Below are positions 24,234 through 32,945 of a DNA stretch of 41,153 nucleotides, piece after piece; position 1 is the stretch's first letter, and the number at the start of each line of letters is the position of its first letter. The DNA is taken from positions 1 through 41,153 of the forward strand of contig CAJOPV010000066.1 of assembly GCA_905236495.1 (NCBI GenBank). The letters run 5' to 3'. The translations under genes and the position numbers were made by a program. This stretch comes from an uncultured Christensenellaceae bacterium (GTDB lineage: Bacteria; Bacillota; Clostridia; Christensenellales; Aristaeellaceae). Under the pieces are notes generated by a model. That model did not search any database. It had not been told where the DNA came from and saw nothing but the letters and a program-made list of their open reading frames with translations.

Positions 24234-26561
24234 ATGCTGAGGATCGGGGCCGCGCCGCTGCGCGCTGATTATCAACCGCTGCCGGGCATGCCGGAATGGC
24301 TGTCCCGGGTGCTGTTTCAGCGCGGCGTGGATACCGAGGACGCGGCGGATGCGTTCCTGAACCCGAGCCTTCACCAGCTTCACGATCCCCTGCTCCTCCA
24401 CGATATGCGAAAGGCTGCGGAGATCCTGGAGGAGGCAAAGGCTATGGGGCAGCGGGCCGTGATTTACGGCGATTACGACGTGGACGGGGTCTGCGCCGCC
24501 GCCATTTTGCGGGAGGCATTTTCCGCTTTCGGCATTCCTGCGGACGTGTATCTGCCGGACCGGCATCAGGAAGGCTACGGCCTGAATACGGAGGCCGTCC
24601 GCAAGCTGGCGAAGGAGCATCAGGTGCTGGTGACGGTGGACTGCGGCATCACAGGCATCGAAGAAACGGCCCTTGCCCGGGAATTGGGCATGACCGTGAT
24701 CATCACCGACCACCATCGCCACCTGGAAGCGCTGCCCGAAGCCCACGCGGTGATAACGCCATTGCTTGGGGATTATCCCTTTCCGTATCTGTGCGGGGCG
24801 GGGGTGGCGTTCAAGCTGTCCCAGGCGCTGCTGGGGCCGGAGGCCATGGGGATCATGGAGCTGGCGGCCCTGGCGACGGTGGCGGACATGGTATCCCTGA
24901 CGGGGGAAAACCGGGCGCTGGTGAAGCTGGGGCTGGAAAAATTATCCGCTACCCATCGCCCGGGGCTGAAGGCCCTGATGAACCGGGCGGGGATTTACGG
25001 ATCGGTCAGCAGCGATCAGGTAGCCTTCCAGCTGGCGCCCCGGATGAACGCCTGCGGGCGGATGGAAAGCGCTCATATCGCCCTGGAGCTGCTTTTGACC
25101 AGGGACATGGCGAGGGCCGAGGAATTGGCCTTGAAAACGGAAAGCCTGAACCAGGAGCGAAGGCGGCAGGAAACGCTGGTTTTGGAGGAGGCTCTGCGTC
25201 AGGTGGAGCAAATGGACCTGACGGAAACCAAGGCCATCGTGGTGCTGGGAGAGAAGTGGAACAGCGGGGTGGTGGGCCTGGCGGCGGGACGCATCGCCGA
25301 AAGGTACTGGTACCCCACGGTAGCCCTGGCCTGCGACGGAGACACCTGCGTCGGCAGCGCCCGCAGCGCCGGGGATATCGACATCCACAGGGCCCTGAGC
25401 CAATGCGCCGATCTCTTCGACCGTTTCGGGGGGCATAAGCAGGCCGCCGGGCTGACGATCAAAAGGGAGAAGGTATCGGAATTTACCCGGCGCCTGTCCC
25501 TCGCCGTGGAGGAGCAGACGGGCGGTACGGCCCTTGCGCCGCAGATGCTTTGCGACGGGGAAATGACCCTTCAGGACGTGACGGAGGACGCGGTCAGGTG
25601 GCTCGGCCGCCTGGAGCCCTTCGGCGTCGGCAATCCGGCCCCGCGCTTTTTATGCCAGGGTGCGGAGGCCCTGTCCCTGATCCCGGTGGGGGCGGAGGGG
25701 AAACACCTGAAATGCGCCTTTCAGCAGGGCGCGGCGGTGCGCAGCGGCATCTTTTTCGGGGCAGGGGATCAGAAGGACGCCGTCCAGGGCCCCTGCCGGA
25801 TGGTGATGACCCCGGTGCTGAACGAATTCCGGGGAAAGGTGACGGCGGAATGCCGCCTGAGCGCCCTGCAGCCCATGCCGGAGGGGATGGCTAAGGACGC
25901 CTGGCGGGAATGCCTCAGCTTCCTTTCCGAAACGCTGACAGGCTTTGCCGAGACGCCCCTTATGCAGGAAGAGGATGTGGCTTCCTGGATGGCGGGCGCC
26001 CAGGGTACGCTGCTCCTTTGCCGATGCCTGGAAACAGCGCTGAGGATGCGCAAAGCGTTTCCCGACGCGGATTTTTGCCTGGACAAGGCGCAGGATCCCC
26101 GGGCTTTCCATACGGTGCTGCTGTACGGAAACGCGGAAAGGATCAGCCCCGCTTACCGCCGGGTGGTGCTGTGCGACGGGGACCTGGGGGAAGGGGACGG
26201 TTACCGGGCGGCCTGCCCCAAGGCGGAAATCAGAGCCCTTGCCAGGAGCCTCCCCGCCGGGCAGATGCTGAAAGCCATGTTCGTGCCCGTGGACGGGCTG
26301 CGGAGGTGCTATGCGCTGCTGAAAGCGGGGCTGCCCCGGGATATGCAGGCCTGGGCGGCTCAAAGCGGATTGACGATGGCCCAGGGGGCCTTCGCCCTCA
26401 GGGTTTTGAACCAAATCGATCTCATTGATCTGCGCCTGCGTCCCTTTTTCGTGGATGTGCGGCCCATGGTGCGCCGGGGGCCGGAGGAAAGCGCGCTTTA
26501 CCGCCTGTGCCGTCAGGCGAAGGAGGAACTGGAATGGCTTATACCGCCTATGAAACCATGA
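24234..26561 (+). CDS. recJ: RecJ single-strand DNA exonuclease
   Basis: 775 residues, close to the usual Firmicutes length. The DHH domain has GDYDVDGV at about 79-86 and TDHHRH at about 158-163. The DHHA1 domain has GGHKQAAGLTI. An OB-type domain starts with EPFGVGNPAPRF, and a long C-terminal Firmicutes-type region follows. RecJ degrades single-stranded DNA 5' to 3' in recombination and repair. I start at 24234, after TGGAGGG, rather than the longer reading that runs into the terminator. Its 3' end overlaps rel by 28 bases. Confidence 0.93.
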   Translation: MLRIGAAPLRADYQPLPGMPEWLSRVLFQRGVDTEDAADAFLNPSLHQLHDPLLLHDMRKAAEILEEAKAMGQRAVIYGDYDVDGVCAAAILREAFSAFGIPADVYLPDRHQEGYGLNTEAVRKLAKEHQVLVTVDCGITGIEETALARELGMTVIITDHHRHLEALPEAHAVITPLLGDYPFPYLCGAGVAFKLSQALLGPEAMGIMELAALATVADMVSLTGENRALVKLGLEKLSATHRPGLKALMNRAGIYGSVSSDQVAFQLAPRMNACGRMESAHIALELLLTRDMARAEELALKTESLNQERRRQETLVLEEALRQVEQMDLTETKAIVVLGEKWNSGVVGLAAGRIAERYWYPTVALACDGDTCVGSARSAGDIDIHRALSQCADLFDRFGGHKQAAGLTIKREKVSEFTRRLSLAVEEQTGGTALAPQMLCDGEMTLQDVTEDAVRWLGRLEPFGVGNPAPRFLCQGAEALSLIPVGAEGKHLKCAFQQGAAVRSGIFFGAGDQKDAVQGPCRMVMTPVLNEFRGKVTAECRLSALQPMPEGMAKDAWRECLSFLSETLTGFAETPLMQEEDVASWMAGAQGTLLLCRCLETALRMRKAFPDADFCLDKAQDPRAFHTVLLYGNAERISPAYRRVVLCDGDLGEGDGYRAACPKAEIRALARSLPAGQMLKAMFVPVDGLRRCYALLKAGLPRDMQAWAAQSGLTMAQGAFALRVLNQIDLIDLRLRPFFVDVRPMVRRGPEESALYRLCRQAKEELEWLIPPMKP

Positions 26562-28729
26562 CGCTGGATGAAATGAAATCCCGGGTGGAAAAATACACGA
26601 CGGACCCGAAAAGCGGCGAGCTCATCGCCAAAGCCTATCATTTTGCCGAGCAGGCCCACGCCGGGCAGGTGCGCAAGAACGGGGACCCGTATATCGTGCA
26701 TCCCATGACCGTCGCCAGCATCCTCACGGAGCTGATGATCGATCCGCCCACCATCGCCGCCGCCCTGCTCCACGATACGGTGGAGGACGTGGAGCGCGTA
26801 ACGGTGGATACCATCCAGCGGGAATTCGGCGAGGAAATAGCCAGGCTTGTGGATGGGGTAACGAAGCTGAGCAAGCTGGATTTTGCCGACCGGGAGGAGC
26901 AGCAGGCCGAATCCCTCCGCAAAATGATCTTAGCCATGAGCAAGGATATCCGGGTGGTGCTCATCAAGCTGGCGGATCGGCTGCACAACATGCGCACGCT
27001 GAAATTCCAGAGCGCTGAGCGCCAGGTGCCCATCGCCCGGGAAACGCTGGATATTTACGCCCCCATTGCTCACCGCCTGGGCGTGTATGCCATCAAGCAG
27101 GAACTGGAGGATCTGTCTCTTCGCTACATCGACCCGGAGGGGTATCAGGACGTGGCCCGGAAGGTGGGCATGAAGCGGGCGGAACGGGAAGAAAATATCA
27201 AGCTGGTAATCAACGAACTATCCCAGAAGCTTAACGAGGCGGGGCTGCATTACGATATCGACGGGCGGCCTAAGCATCTCTATTCCATCTACCGCAAAAT
27301 GGTGATCCAGAATAAGCCCTTCGATCAGATTTACGATCTGATCGCCATTCGGGTCATCGTGGATACCATCCCGGAATGCTACACGGTGCTGGGCATCGCC
27401 CACACGCTGTGGAACCAGGTGCCGGGCCGGTTCAAGGATTATATTTCGGTGCCCAAGGCCAACATGTATCAATCTCTGCATACCACGGTGGTTGGCGGGC
27501 GGAAGATCCCCTTTCCCTTTGAAATCCAGATCCGCACGTGGGAAATGCACCGCGTCGCCGAGTACGGCATCGCCGCCCATTGGCGCTACAAGGAGGGCGG
27601 GAACAAGGACGGCGGGCTGGATCAGAAGCTCTACTGGCTGCGGCAGATCCTGGATTGGCAGTCGGAAACCCGGGACAGCCACGAATTCATCGACAGCCTG
27701 AAAACGGATCTGTTTTCCGAGGAGGTATTCCTCTTTACGCCCAAGGGGGATATCATTTCCATGCAGCGGGGGGCCACGCCCCTGGATTTTGCCTACCGCA
27801 TTCATTCCCAGGTGGGCAACTCCTGCGTAGGGGCCCGGATCAACGGCAAAATGGTGACCCTGGACACCCAACTGGAAACGGGAGACCGGGTGGAGATCCT
27901 TACCTCCGCCGCCTCCAAGGGCCCCAGCATGGACTGGCTCAAGATCGTCAAGACCCAGCAGGCAAAGGCGAAGATCCGCCAGTTTTTCAAGCGGGAGCTG
28001 CGGGGCGAAAACGTGCAGAAGGGCCGCGAAATGCTGGAGCACGAGGCCAAGCGCCGGGGCGTGAAGCTGGGGGATTACACCAAGCCGGAGTATTACGAGC
28101 CCCTGCTTCGCAAGTACATGTTCCAGGAATTGGACGATATCTACGGCGCCATCGGCTACGGCGGCATCGCGGCGGTGTATGTGCTCTCCCGGCTCATAGA
28201 TGAAAAGCAGAAGCACGATGAGCCCCAGGCCCCCAAGGCGTTGCCTCCTGTCGGCGAAGCCCCCGTCCAGCAGCCCCAGGGAAAGCCCACCCAGGGCATT
28301 TACGTGCATGGGGAGGCGGGGATGCTGGTGCGCTTTGCCCGGTGCTGCAATCCCGTGCCCGGAGATGATATCGTGGGCTATGTGACGAGAGGCCGGGGGG
28401 TGACGGTGCACAAGGCGGACTGCGTGAACGCCCTGCATAACGAGCCGGAGCGCTCCGTGCCCGTATCCTGGGCCGACGAAGACGTGGGCACCTTCAGCGC
28501 CAATATCCATATCATCTGCTACGATCATTCCTCCCTGCTGGGCGAGCTGACCAATTACATCGAGGATCAGGGCGTGCCGCTTTCGGCGATCTCGGTCAAA
28601 ATCAACAAAAACAAGACCTGCACCATCATTACCACCCTGCAGGTTAAGAGCAGGGAGCAATTGGACGGGCTGCTGCTGAAGCTGTCCCGCCGCAGCGACG
28701 TAATCGACGCCTACCGCAGCGCCAGCTGA
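26534..28729 (+). CDS. rel: Rel/SpoT bifunctional (p)ppGpp synthetase/hydrolase
   Basis: 731 residues, full length. The HD hydrolase domain has HAGQVRKNGDPYIVHP at about 41-57 and LLHDTVED at 78-85. The synthetase domain has RFKD at 299-302, the RXKD form typical of bifunctional enzymes, then YQSLHTT at 312-318. A TGS domain (LFTPKGDIISMQRGATPLDFAY), a Cys-rich zinc-finger segment (RFARCCNPVPGD) and a C-terminal ACT domain follow. It makes and degrades the stringent response alarmone. The start follows AGGAGG (26521-26526), which lies inside recJ. apt, often found between recJ and rel, is absent. Confidence 0.95.
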   Translation: MAYTAYETMTLDEMKSRVEKYTTDPKSGELIAKAYHFAEQAHAGQVRKNGDPYIVHPMTVASILTELMIDPPTIAAALLHDTVEDVERVTVDTIQREFGEEIARLVDGVTKLSKLDFADREEQQAESLRKMILAMSKDIRVVLIKLADRLHNMRTLKFQSAERQVPIARETLDIYAPIAHRLGVYAIKQELEDLSLRYIDPEGYQDVARKVGMKRAEREENIKLVINELSQKLNEAGLHYDIDGRPKHLYSIYRKMVIQNKPFDQIYDLIAIRVIVDTIPECYTVLGIAHTLWNQVPGRFKDYISVPKANMYQSLHTTVVGGRKIPFPFEIQIRTWEMHRVAEYGIAAHWRYKEGGNKDGGLDQKLYWLRQILDWQSETRDSHEFIDSLKTDLFSEEVFLFTPKGDIISMQRGATPLDFAYRIHSQVGNSCVGARINGKMVTLDTQLETGDRVEILTSAASKGPSMDWLKIVKTQQAKAKIRQFFKRELRGENVQKGREMLEHEAKRRGVKLGDYTKPEYYEPLLRKYMFQELDDIYGAIGYGGIAAVYVLSRLIDEKQKHDEPQAPKALPPVGEAPVQQPQGKPTQGIYVHGEAGMLVRFARCCNPVPGDDIVGYVTRGRGVTVHKADCVNALHNEPERSVPVSWADEDVGTFSANIHIICYDHSSLLGELTNYIEDQGVPLSAISVKINKNKTCTIITTLQVKSREQLDGLLLKLSRRSDVIDAYRSAS

Positions 28730-28817
28730 AAAATCTTCTTTATTCCCCAAAAAGCAGGATTTTTCGCAGCTTATCAAGAATTAAACTAAGTTACCTTTTT
28801 AGTATTCGGAGGAAGCC

Positions 28818-30299
28818 ATGCAGCAGCCCCCTCAGGACCAGAACAACGGTTATTCCGGCTATCAGCCCCCGGCTCAGGACGAGCAATGGGTGCAGCGGCC
28901 CCTGCCCAATCAGGGCGCTTCCGGCTATCAGATGCCGGGCCAGGTGCCGCCGCCCGCCCAGCTGTATTCCGAGCCCCCTCAGGCCCCCGCATATTATTAT
29001 CCGCCGCAGCAGCAGGAAAATCCCCAGACGCCTCAGCCCCGTCAGCAGGGGGCCCAGGCGGCGCCGCAGATCGCCTACGCACCGCCCAGCACCGGCCTGC
29101 CCCGGGCGCGGAAGCGGCAGAACAGGGGCGTTTATATCGTTCTCATCCTGGCGGTGCTGGCCTTTGCCGGCTTCGCGGTGTTCCGCATGCTGTCGCCGGG
29201 GCAGGTATCCTATGGCTACGTGCGCTCCGGCTCCATGAGCGCCCGCTACACCGGCGACGCCGTGATCGTCCGCAGCGAAACCGTCTATGCGGAGGACAGC
29301 GTATCCCAGATCGATTTCGTGGCGGAGGAAGGGGAAACCGTCACCCGGGGCAATATCATCGCCACCATTTACAAGGCGGGCTTCAACGCCAAGGAATGGA
29401 CCACGCTGCAAAACTACCGCAACCAGATCAAGGAATACCATAAGGTGCTGATCGCCGGGGCCTCCTCGGATACCCAGCTGCTGACGCTGATGACAAACGT
29501 GCGGGCCCGGGCCCTGGAGGTGCAGCAATTGGTGCACGGCGCGCAGGGCAATTTCAGCCGCCAGGAGACGCTGCTTTCCCAGGCTATGCAGGATCAGCAG
29601 ATTTACATGAAGCAAAAGTACCCGGACGATCAGAAGCTGGGCAGGCTGTATGACGATGAAAACGGGCAATTGCAGCGCATCTCCACCTGGACCAAGCAAT
29701 ACGCCGCCGCGGCGGACGGGCTGGTGAGCTTTTATACCGACGGCTTTGAGAAGGGCCTGAACATGCTGACCTACGCCGATTTTTCCCCCGCCCAGGTGCG
29801 GAATATGTACAACGGGCAGGCGCCCAGCCCCGGGGAGGCCGCCTCCCGCAGCATGACGGATATTTACCGCATGGTGCGGAAGGAGCCCTGGGCGGTGCTG
29901 ATGCTTTGCAATGAGCGGGACTGGACCCCGGTGGACGGCAGGAGCTATAAGCTTCTGATCGAAAGCTTCGATAACATCGAGGTGGAGGCCACGGTGGATT
30001 CCTTCACCCGATCCGGGGGAGAGCTGCTGGTGCGGCTGATGGTAAATAATACCGACGCGCTGCCCAATGTTTTGTACATGCGCTCCTGCCAGGTGCAGCT
30101 GGGTGAAAGCGTGAATACGCTGCTGGTGCCCTCCCGGGCCATCTTCATCCAGAACGGACGAAAGGGCGTCGTCATGGCGACGGAGGGCGGCGAATACTGG
30201 ACGGGGGTGGAAGTCGTCAGCGACGACGGCACCTCCGCCTACGTGATCCCCGATAACGCCGGGGTGCTCTACGACGGAGTGCCGGTGCGCCTGTTCTAA
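28818..30299 (+). CDS. HlyD-like single-pass membrane protein with P/Q-rich cytoplasmic tail
   Basis: 493 residues. Residues 1-95 are rich in Pro, Gln and Tyr and probably disordered. A basic stretch (RARKRQNR) leads into one TM at about 104-123. The rest is extracytoplasmic: SVSQIDFVAEEGETVTRGNIIATIY at about 160-184 resembles the lipoyl half of membrane-fusion proteins. A predicted helical section of about 100 residues and beta-rich C-terminal segments (LLIESFDNIEVEATVDSF, TLLVPSRAIFI) follow. I read it as a HlyD/RND-adaptor-like protein. No transporter is adjacent; instead it precedes yggS-sepF-yggT-divIVA, so a division or envelope role is possible (inference). GGAGG precedes the ATG. The 88-base gap before it shows no clear promoter. 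Confidence 0.7.
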   Translation: MQQPPQDQNNGYSGYQPPAQDEQWVQRPLPNQGASGYQMPGQVPPPAQLYSEPPQAPAYYYPPQQQENPQTPQPRQQGAQAAPQIAYAPPSTGLPRARKRQNRGVYIVLILAVLAFAGFAVFRMLSPGQVSYGYVRSGSMSARYTGDAVIVRSETVYAEDSVSQIDFVAEEGETVTRGNIIATIYKAGFNAKEWTTLQNYRNQIKEYHKVLIAGASSDTQLLTLMTNVRARALEVQQLVHGAQGNFSRQETLLSQAMQDQQIYMKQKYPDDQKLGRLYDDENGQLQRISTWTKQYAAAADGLVSFYTDGFEKGLNMLTYADFSPAQVRNMYNGQAPSPGEAASRSMTDIYRMVRKEPWAVLMLCNERDWTPVDGRSYKLLIESFDNIEVEATVDSFTRSGGELLVRLMVNNTDALPNVLYMRSCQVQLGESVNTLLVPSRAIFIQNGRKGVVMATEGGEYWTGVEVVSDDGTSAYVIPDNAGVLYDGVPVRLF

Positions 30300-30321
30300 A
30301 GCTTTTGAGTGAGGATAAGCC

Positions 30322-30987
30322 ATGCTTGCAGAAAGAATCGCCGCCATCCGGGAAACACTGGACAGGGAAAGCGCCCCCTGGGGACGCGCTCCCCGGCTGA
30401 TCGCCGTTACCAAATATTCCACGGTGGAGGAAATTTTGCCCCTCAAGGACCTGGGCGTTACCGAAATCGGCGAAAACCGGGTGCAGGCCCTGCGGGAGAA
30501 AATACCATATCTTGGGGAAAATTTTTCGATTCACCTCATCGGACGGTTGCAAACGAACAAAGTTAAATATATAATAAAAGATGTATGCATGATTCACTCC
30601 CTGGACAGCATTCCCCTGGCGAAGGAGATCGACCGGCAGGCGGGAAAGGCCAACCGGCGGATGCCGGTGCTGGCGGAGGTCAACATTGCCAGGGAGCCCC
30701 AGAAGGGCGGAATCGCGGAGGAAGATTTATTTCCCTTCCTGCGGGAATGCGCCCGGATGGAGGGCATGGAGCTGAAGGGCCTCATGGCGATCATGCCCCT
30801 GGGAGCCCCAAGGGAAGAATTGACCGATTATTTTACCCGGATGCGGAAGCTGCTGGATCGGTGCCGGGAGGAAGCCATCCCGGGAACGGACATGACGGAG
30901 CTTTCCATGGGCATGTCCCAGGATTATGATTTGGCTGCCCGCTGCGGCGCCACCATGGTGCGGGTGGGATCGGCAATATTTCGGTGA
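30322..30987 (+). CDS. yggS: YggS/PLPHP family PLP-binding protein
   Basis: 221 residues. The PLP lysine is in LIAVTKYS at about 26-33; IGENRVQ, IGRLQTNKVK, MGMSQDYDLA and RVGSAIF are the family landmarks. This single-domain protein maintains PLP and amino-acid homeostasis and has no known catalytic turnover. It corresponds to ylmE in the Bacillus ylmDEFGH-divIVA cluster. Around 30547-30590 the coding sequence is strikingly AT-rich, with two consecutive ATA codons for Ile, and contains a consensus promoter. GAGGATAAG precedes the ATG. Confidence 0.93.
   Translation: MLAERIAAIRETLDRESAPWGRAPRLIAVTKYSTVEEILPLKDLGVTEIGENRVQALREKIPYLGENFSIHLIGRLQTNKVKYIIKDVCMIHSLDSIPLAKEIDRQAGKANRRMPVLAEVNIAREPQKGGIAEEDLFPFLRECARMEGMELKGLMAIMPLGAPREELTDYFTRMRKLLDRCREEAIPGTDMTELSMGMSQDYDLAARCGATMVRVGSAIFR
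30547..30575 (+). promoter_or_regulatory. Promoter-like sequence inside yggS
   Basis: TTGCAA (30547-30552), exactly 17 bases and a perfect TATAAT (30570-30575) within the coding sequence. It would drive sepF, yggT and divIVA separately from the upstream genes. Confidence 0.5.
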
Positions 30988-31005
30988 AGGACGGAGGATA
31001 CAGGC

Positions 31006-31971
31006 ATGGCGGTGAACGCGCTGTTCGAAAATCTGCGGAACAAGGTAAAATCCGTATATAATAATTTCTTTTTTGACGGGGAGGAGGAGCGTCTCCCTTC
31101 CGCCCCCGCCTACGAGCCGCCCATGGAGTACGCTGCCCAGCAGCCTGCCCAGCAGCCGTATCAGGCTCAGTATCAGCAGCCGCAGTATCAGGCGGCATAC
31201 AGCCAGCCCGCCCCGGCTTATCAGGCCCCGGCCCAGCCTCAGCAGGTGGTGTATCAGCAGCCCGCTCCCCAACAGCAGCAGCCGACGGAGCAGCCCGCGG
31301 CTCAGCAGCCCCGGAACCGCCGGATGTGGGCCCATCAGAATCAGGATAACGTGGTGGATTTCAACGCTTACCAGGCCGCCCAGGGCCAGACCCCGGAGCA
31401 GCCCGCCCCCGAGGCGCAGCCAAACGGCGCCCTTCATTCCGCCCGGATCATCAACGCCCGGGGCATGGGGGACTGCCGCAGCGCCATTACCCTGCTTCGC
31501 AACGGCGACGCCGTATTGATCGTGCTGGAAAACGTGGGGGACCCGGCGGAAATGCGCCGCCTGGTGGATACCCTGAGCGGCGCCTGCTATTCCCTTACCG
31601 CCACCATTACCAAGGTTTCCCGCTACGGCGTATATCTGCTGGCGCCCCAGAGCATGGCGGTCTATGCGGATCAGACCACCAATCAGATGAACGGCGCACC
31701 GGCCCGGCAGCCCCAGCCGCGGGCGTATCAGCAAGCAGGCTATGCTCCCCAGCAGCAATCGGCCCCAGGCATCGGCTATCAGCAGCAGCAAACCCCCTTT
31801 ATGCCGCCTGCCCAGCAGCAGCGCTTCGCGCCCCGCACCGCCGTACCTCAGGAGCCCATACAGCCCTTCTATTCCCGCCCCGCTCCCCAGGCCGCCGCGT
31901 CCCCTGCCTTTGCCGCCCAGCCTGCGGGTTACGGATATGCCCCGGATGAAACAGCCGCCCTGGAGCAGTAA
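31006..31971 (+). CDS. sepF: SepF-like cell division protein, enlarged
   Basis: 321 residues, about twice the usual SepF length. An N-terminal amphipathic helix (NALFENLRNKVKSVYNNFF) matches the SepF membrane anchor. Residues 30-140 are Gln/Pro/Tyr-rich. The SepF fold is at about 145-221 (ARIINARGMGDCRSA, AVLIVLENVGDPAEMRRLVDTLSG, SRYGVYLLAP). A second Gln/Pro-rich tail of 100 residues (222-321) follows, where most SepF proteins end. SepF ties FtsZ filaments to the membrane and forms rings at the septum. GGAGG precedes the ATG. It follows yggS by 18 bases and precedes yggT, the expected order. Confidence 0.9.
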   Translation: MAVNALFENLRNKVKSVYNNFFFDGEEERLPSAPAYEPPMEYAAQQPAQQPYQAQYQQPQYQAAYSQPAPAYQAPAQPQQVVYQQPAPQQQQPTEQPAAQQPRNRRMWAHQNQDNVVDFNAYQAAQGQTPEQPAPEAQPNGALHSARIINARGMGDCRSAITLLRNGDAVLIVLENVGDPAEMRRLVDTLSGACYSLTATITKVSRYGVYLLAPQSMAVYADQTTNQMNGAPARQPQPRAYQQAGYAPQQQSAPGIGYQQQQTPFMPPAQQQRFAPRTAVPQEPIQPFYSRPAPQAAASPAFAAQPAGYGYAPDETAALEQ

Positions 31972-32008
31972 AAAGCTTCCCGCGGCCCGATGAAAGGAGA
32001 AATGATCC

Positions 32009-32272
32009 ATGTCTTTCCTGATCCATACGCTGCGCTCTCTGCTTGGCCTGTACGCGATTTTGCAGCTCGTGCATTTCGCCCTGCCCTACGTCACCGATAC
32101 CCAGCGGCCCTGGATGGCTACGCTGACGAAGATCTGCGAGCCGGGCATCAAGATCGGCAACAACGTAGCCGCCAAGATCCTGCCCGACCGGCAGTATAAA
32201 ATCGACATCGGCCCCCTGGCCTGCGTGATCCTGTGCTGGATCGCCAGGATGATCCTGAACTTCTTTGCCTGA
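32009..32272 (+). CDS. yggT: YggT family membrane protein
   Basis: 87 residues with two hydrophobic segments (about 4-26 and 66-86) and the YggT PW-type loop: LPYVTDTQRPWMATLTKICEP corresponds to the conserved FxxNPxxxxxxxITEP region, here diverged. Corresponds to ylmG of the ylm division cluster. The exact function is not settled; it is linked to cell shape and division. AAAGGAG precedes the ATG. It lies 37 bases after sepF and 35 bases before divIVA. Confidence 0.85.
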   Translation: MSFLIHTLRSLLGLYAILQLVHFALPYVTDTQRPWMATLTKICEPGIKIGNNVAAKILPDRQYKIDIGPLACVILCWIARMILNFFA

Positions 32273-32307
32273 AAAAACCATTGAACCCGAGAGAGGAGAA
32301 AAGAACC

Positions 32308-32877
32308 ATGGCGATCACAGTTGCGATGATTGAGGAAAAAGAATTCAAAACCAAAATGCGGGGCTACGATCCCGTTGAGGTGGATGAATTCCTGGACGAA
32401 ATCTGCGATGAAATGGTAGCGATGCAGGAGGAGATTGCCAGCCTCAGTCAGCGGCTGAGCCAGGCTCAAAGCGGCAGGAACGCCGTTTATACCCCCACTT
32501 CCGTGCCCGCGCCCAGCGCCGTGCCTACCCCCATCCCCGCGCCCCTGAAGGTTGAAAAGCCTGTGGAAGCGCCGGTGGAAAAGAAGGCGGAAAAGGCGGC
32601 TGAGGATGTGAGCGAAGGCGCGCAGAAGCTGCTGGCCCGGGCCCAGAAGATGTATGACGATACGGTAGCCGAGGCCAAGGAAGAGGCCGAAAAGATCCTG
32701 GCGGAAGCCAAGGAAAAGGCGGATGAATCCATCGGCGCCCTGGCGGATGAAAAGGAAGCGCTGGAAGGCGAAGTGGAAATGCTGCGCGCCTCCGCCCGGG
32801 ATTATCGGGAACGGTTCCTGCGCCTTATCGAGGATCAGCAGCACGTGCTGAAGGCGGAAAAGGAACTGTTTGAATAA
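32308..32877 (+). CDS. divIVA: DivIVA-like coiled-coil protein
   Basis: 189 residues. The N-terminal DivIVA domain carries EFKTKMRGYDPVEVDEFLDEI at about 12-32, the membrane-curvature-binding hallmark. A short coiled coil to about 55, a Pro/Ala/Val-rich linker (about 60-95) and a second long coiled coil to the end follow. DivIVA proteins mark negatively curved membrane at poles and septa. I start at 32308, after GAGAGGAG; the longer reading would run back into yggT. ylmH, usually between yggT and divIVA in Bacillus, is absent. Confidence 0.92.
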   Translation: MAITVAMIEEKEFKTKMRGYDPVEVDEFLDEICDEMVAMQEEIASLSQRLSQAQSGRNAVYTPTSVPAPSAVPTPIPAPLKVEKPVEAPVEKKAEKAAEDVSEGAQKLLARAQKMYDDTVAEAKEEAEKILAEAKEKADESIGALADEKEALEGEVEMLRASARDYRERFLRLIEDQQHVLKAEKELFE

Positions 32878-32892
32878 CGAAGGGCTTTCCTG

Positions 32893-32923
32893 TGTCCGAT
32901 GCCGTGGGTATCGGACATTTTTT
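32893..32923 (+). terminator. Intrinsic terminator after divIVA
   Basis: An 11-bp stem with one G-U pair (32893-32903 with 32907-32917), a GTG loop and six T residues. It closes the yggS-sepF-yggT-divIVA unit. Confidence 0.9.
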
Positions 32924-32945
32924 CGTGAGGAAAGGGGACGGGAGC

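Noticed and set aside
22410..24746. A 778-codon open frame on the minus strand across the glycosyltransferase, SecD-like and recJ genes
   Set aside because: It crosses three well-supported genes, a promoter and a terminator, and has the same low-complexity antisense composition.
28730..28817. AT-rich gap before the HlyD-like gene, checked for a promoter or terminator
   Set aside because: Only weak -10-like strings and an imperfect AAAAATC/GATTTTT pairing with a long loop; not enough to call either.
31057..31062. TATAAT near the start of sepF
   Set aside because: It is explained by the conserved YNNFF residues of the SepF amphipathic helix, and the -35 position (TGCGGA) is poor.
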